Assembly (NCBI GenBank): GCA_021824055.1
Contig: JAKALV010000177.1
Location: 1 to 6,884, forward strand
DNA length: 6,884 nt
Direction of reading: 5' to 3'
Source: Acidobacteriota bacterium
Lineage (GTDB): Bacteria; Acidobacteriota; Vicinamibacteria; Vicinamibacterales; SCN-69-37
Every line of letters starts with the position of its first letter. Positions within the stretch are counted from its first letter, which is position 1. Shown one piece after another: positions 5,852 through 6,884 of the stretch. The notes below the pieces were generated by a model, which worked only from the letters and a program-made list of their open reading frames with translations, was not told where the DNA came from and did no database searches. A program made the position numbers and the translations under genes.

Positions 5852-6884
5852 CTATTTCAGCCAGCTGAGCACGGCCTGCTTGTCGATGGTTTGGAGGAGC
5901 TGCCGGTTGGCCGCACAGCCAGCCGGGCTCGTGGACGCCGGCGGCGCGTCGAAGCAGCGCGAGATCTCGTCGATGACCAGAACCTGCGCGGCCGATCGCG
6001 GGAGGGCGGCGTTGAAGAACTGGCGGTTGGGACGGACCAGCGGCTGGCAGCCGTCGGCCGTTCCCGTGCGAAAGCGGGTGCGCAGCGTCGTGCCGCGGGT
6101 CGCGTAGCACGCGGGCGCCTGTCGATCGGCCGCGCTCAATTCAGCCAGCCACGCCTTGAGATCGGCAAGGCCCGCTTCGATCGTGCGGAGGTCCTTCGCG
6201 GTGGGACTGTCCGGCCCCGCGTCTTTCGCCAGCGCCGCTTCGACCTCCTTTTCCTGCTGATCCACCGAGGCCAGATACTTCGCGCCGTCGGGCAGCGACG
6301 CCGCGATCACTTTGTAGTTGGCCGCCCGTTCGGCGCGTTTCGCCGGCGTCTTCCATGCTTCGAAGCTCGCCCGCAGGCTGGCCATCGTCTGCTGCCGTTC
6401 CTGCAGTTGGGTCTGGCGCACGGTGACAATGAGATCGAGCGCCGCCTGAAGCGGCATCGGCGACCAGATGGAGGCCGGATTCCTCTTCAGCACCGCGATG
6501 TCTCCGAACCGGGGAATGCCGGCCACCTCGCCGTTCGGCTGCGGCTGGAGGAAGGCGTCGGTGTCGATGCCCTCCCACTCGGCTGGCCTCCGGTCTCCGA
6601 TCACGCCCGACCGCAGTTCGTTCACAAAGAAGCTGAGTAGCGCGGTTTCTCCGGTGTCTTCGCGAATCGTCTTTCCGGCGCGCGAGTACTCGAAGATCGG
6701 AAAGGCGCCGAAAGTCAGCGCCCCGGCCAGCGGCAGCGCCCGGCCCGGCGGCTGTCCCGGTCCCTCCGGACGATATCCGCTCAGGTGCCCCCACGTCTCA
6801 ACGCTGTATCCACGCGGCGTGGCCACGCCGGGCGCCCGGCGCAGAATGGCATTCAACTCGAGCAGAGTCGCCTCGAAGGCTTTG
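5852..6884 (-). CDS. Hypothetical protein, 5' end beyond the window
   Basis: I do not recognise this protein. The frame ends at a TAG (5852-5854) and stays open to the right edge, so at least 343 C-terminal residues are present. A TTG in frame at 6854-6856 could look like a start, but the codons before it (reading KAFEATLLE) continue the same style of sequence, so the true start lies outside. Visible parts, N to C: an AFEATLLELNAILRRAPG helix-like segment, a Gly/Pro-rich stretch with SVETWGHLSGY, a globular part with IFEYSRAGKTIREDTGE and FLQPQPNGEVAGIPRFGDIAVL, a long charged, Gln/Ala-rich helical region (from about 6470 to 6130), and a tail with four cysteines (PACYA, DGCQP, SRCFD, AGCAA). 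Four spaced cysteines would fit disulfides in an exported protein, but the N-terminus is not visible. It converges on the TolC-family gene with only 8 bp between the stops, and no hairpin terminator is evident there. Confidence 0.8.
   Translation of the reverse strand, partial: KAFEATLLELNAILRRAPGVATPRGYSVETWGHLSGYRPEGPGQPPGRALPLAGALTFGAFPIFEYSRAGKTIREDTGETALLSFFVNELRSGVIGDRRPAEWEGIDTDAFLQPQPNGEVAGIPRFGDIAVLKRNPASIWSPMPLQAALDLIVTVRQTQLQERQQTMASLRASFEAWKTPAKRAERAANYKVIAASLPDGAKYLASVDQQEKEVEAALAKDAGPDSPTAKDLRTIEAGLADLKAWLAELSAADRQAPACYATRGTTLRTRFRTGTADGCQPLVRPNRQFFNAALPRSAAQVLVIDEISRCFDAPPASTSPAGCAANRQLLQTIDKQAVLSWLK

Noticed and set aside
4719..6110. Long minus-strand open frame of 463 codons
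   Set aside because: It is antisense to the TolC-family gene and spans both the TolC stop and the end of the convergent gene; composition is Arg/Leu/Gly-biased without motifs.
6854..6856. TTG as the start of the right-hand gene
   Set aside because: The frame continues without a stop to the window edge with similar sequence, so the gene is partial, not TTG-started.

Overview
The window is high-GC bacterial chromosomal DNA with five protein-coding genes, tightly packed. The gene set and style suggest Acidobacteriota, most likely a Vicinamibacteria-like lineage: a large secreted S9 peptidase with Gly-rich propeller loops, a TolC-family protein with an Ala/Gly/Ser-rich N-terminus, and pyrE and truA as single genes outside classical clusters. 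This is an inference from protein style, not from any phylogenetic marker search.

Layout. Positions 1-131 hold an inverted array of 8-bp repeats that runs into the stop codon of truA. truA (132-869, minus) encodes tRNA pseudouridine synthase A. Positions 870-1038 hold a second inverted array of 8-bp-period repeats, with a perfect 37-bp inverted repeat at its core. This array runs from the truA start codon into the pyrE stop codon. pyrE (1039-1608, minus) encodes orotate phosphoribosyltransferase. It lies 16 bp downstream of a large secreted S9-family (DPP IV-like) serine peptidase gene (1625-4138, minus). A 121-bp divergent intergenic region (4139-4259) carries an operator-like cluster of CGGGAC/GTCCCG half-sites and a candidate extended -10 promoter. 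It separates the peptidase from a plus-strand TolC-family outer-membrane efflux gene (4260-5843). A convergent minus-strand gene of unknown function (5852 to beyond 6884) has its 3' end 8 bp from the TolC stop and is cut by the right edge.

How the genes relate. The peptidase, pyrE and truA all read leftward and could be one transcript: exported protein digestion, then pyrimidine synthesis, then tRNA modification. The functional link is not obvious, and the large hairpin between pyrE and truA may end or attenuate that transcript. The peptidase and the TolC protein both act in the cell envelope and share a divergent control region. The most unusual content is non-coding: two repeat arrays with unrelated unit sequences but the same 8-bp period and the same inverted-arm architecture, filling the gaps on both sides of truA almost exactly.
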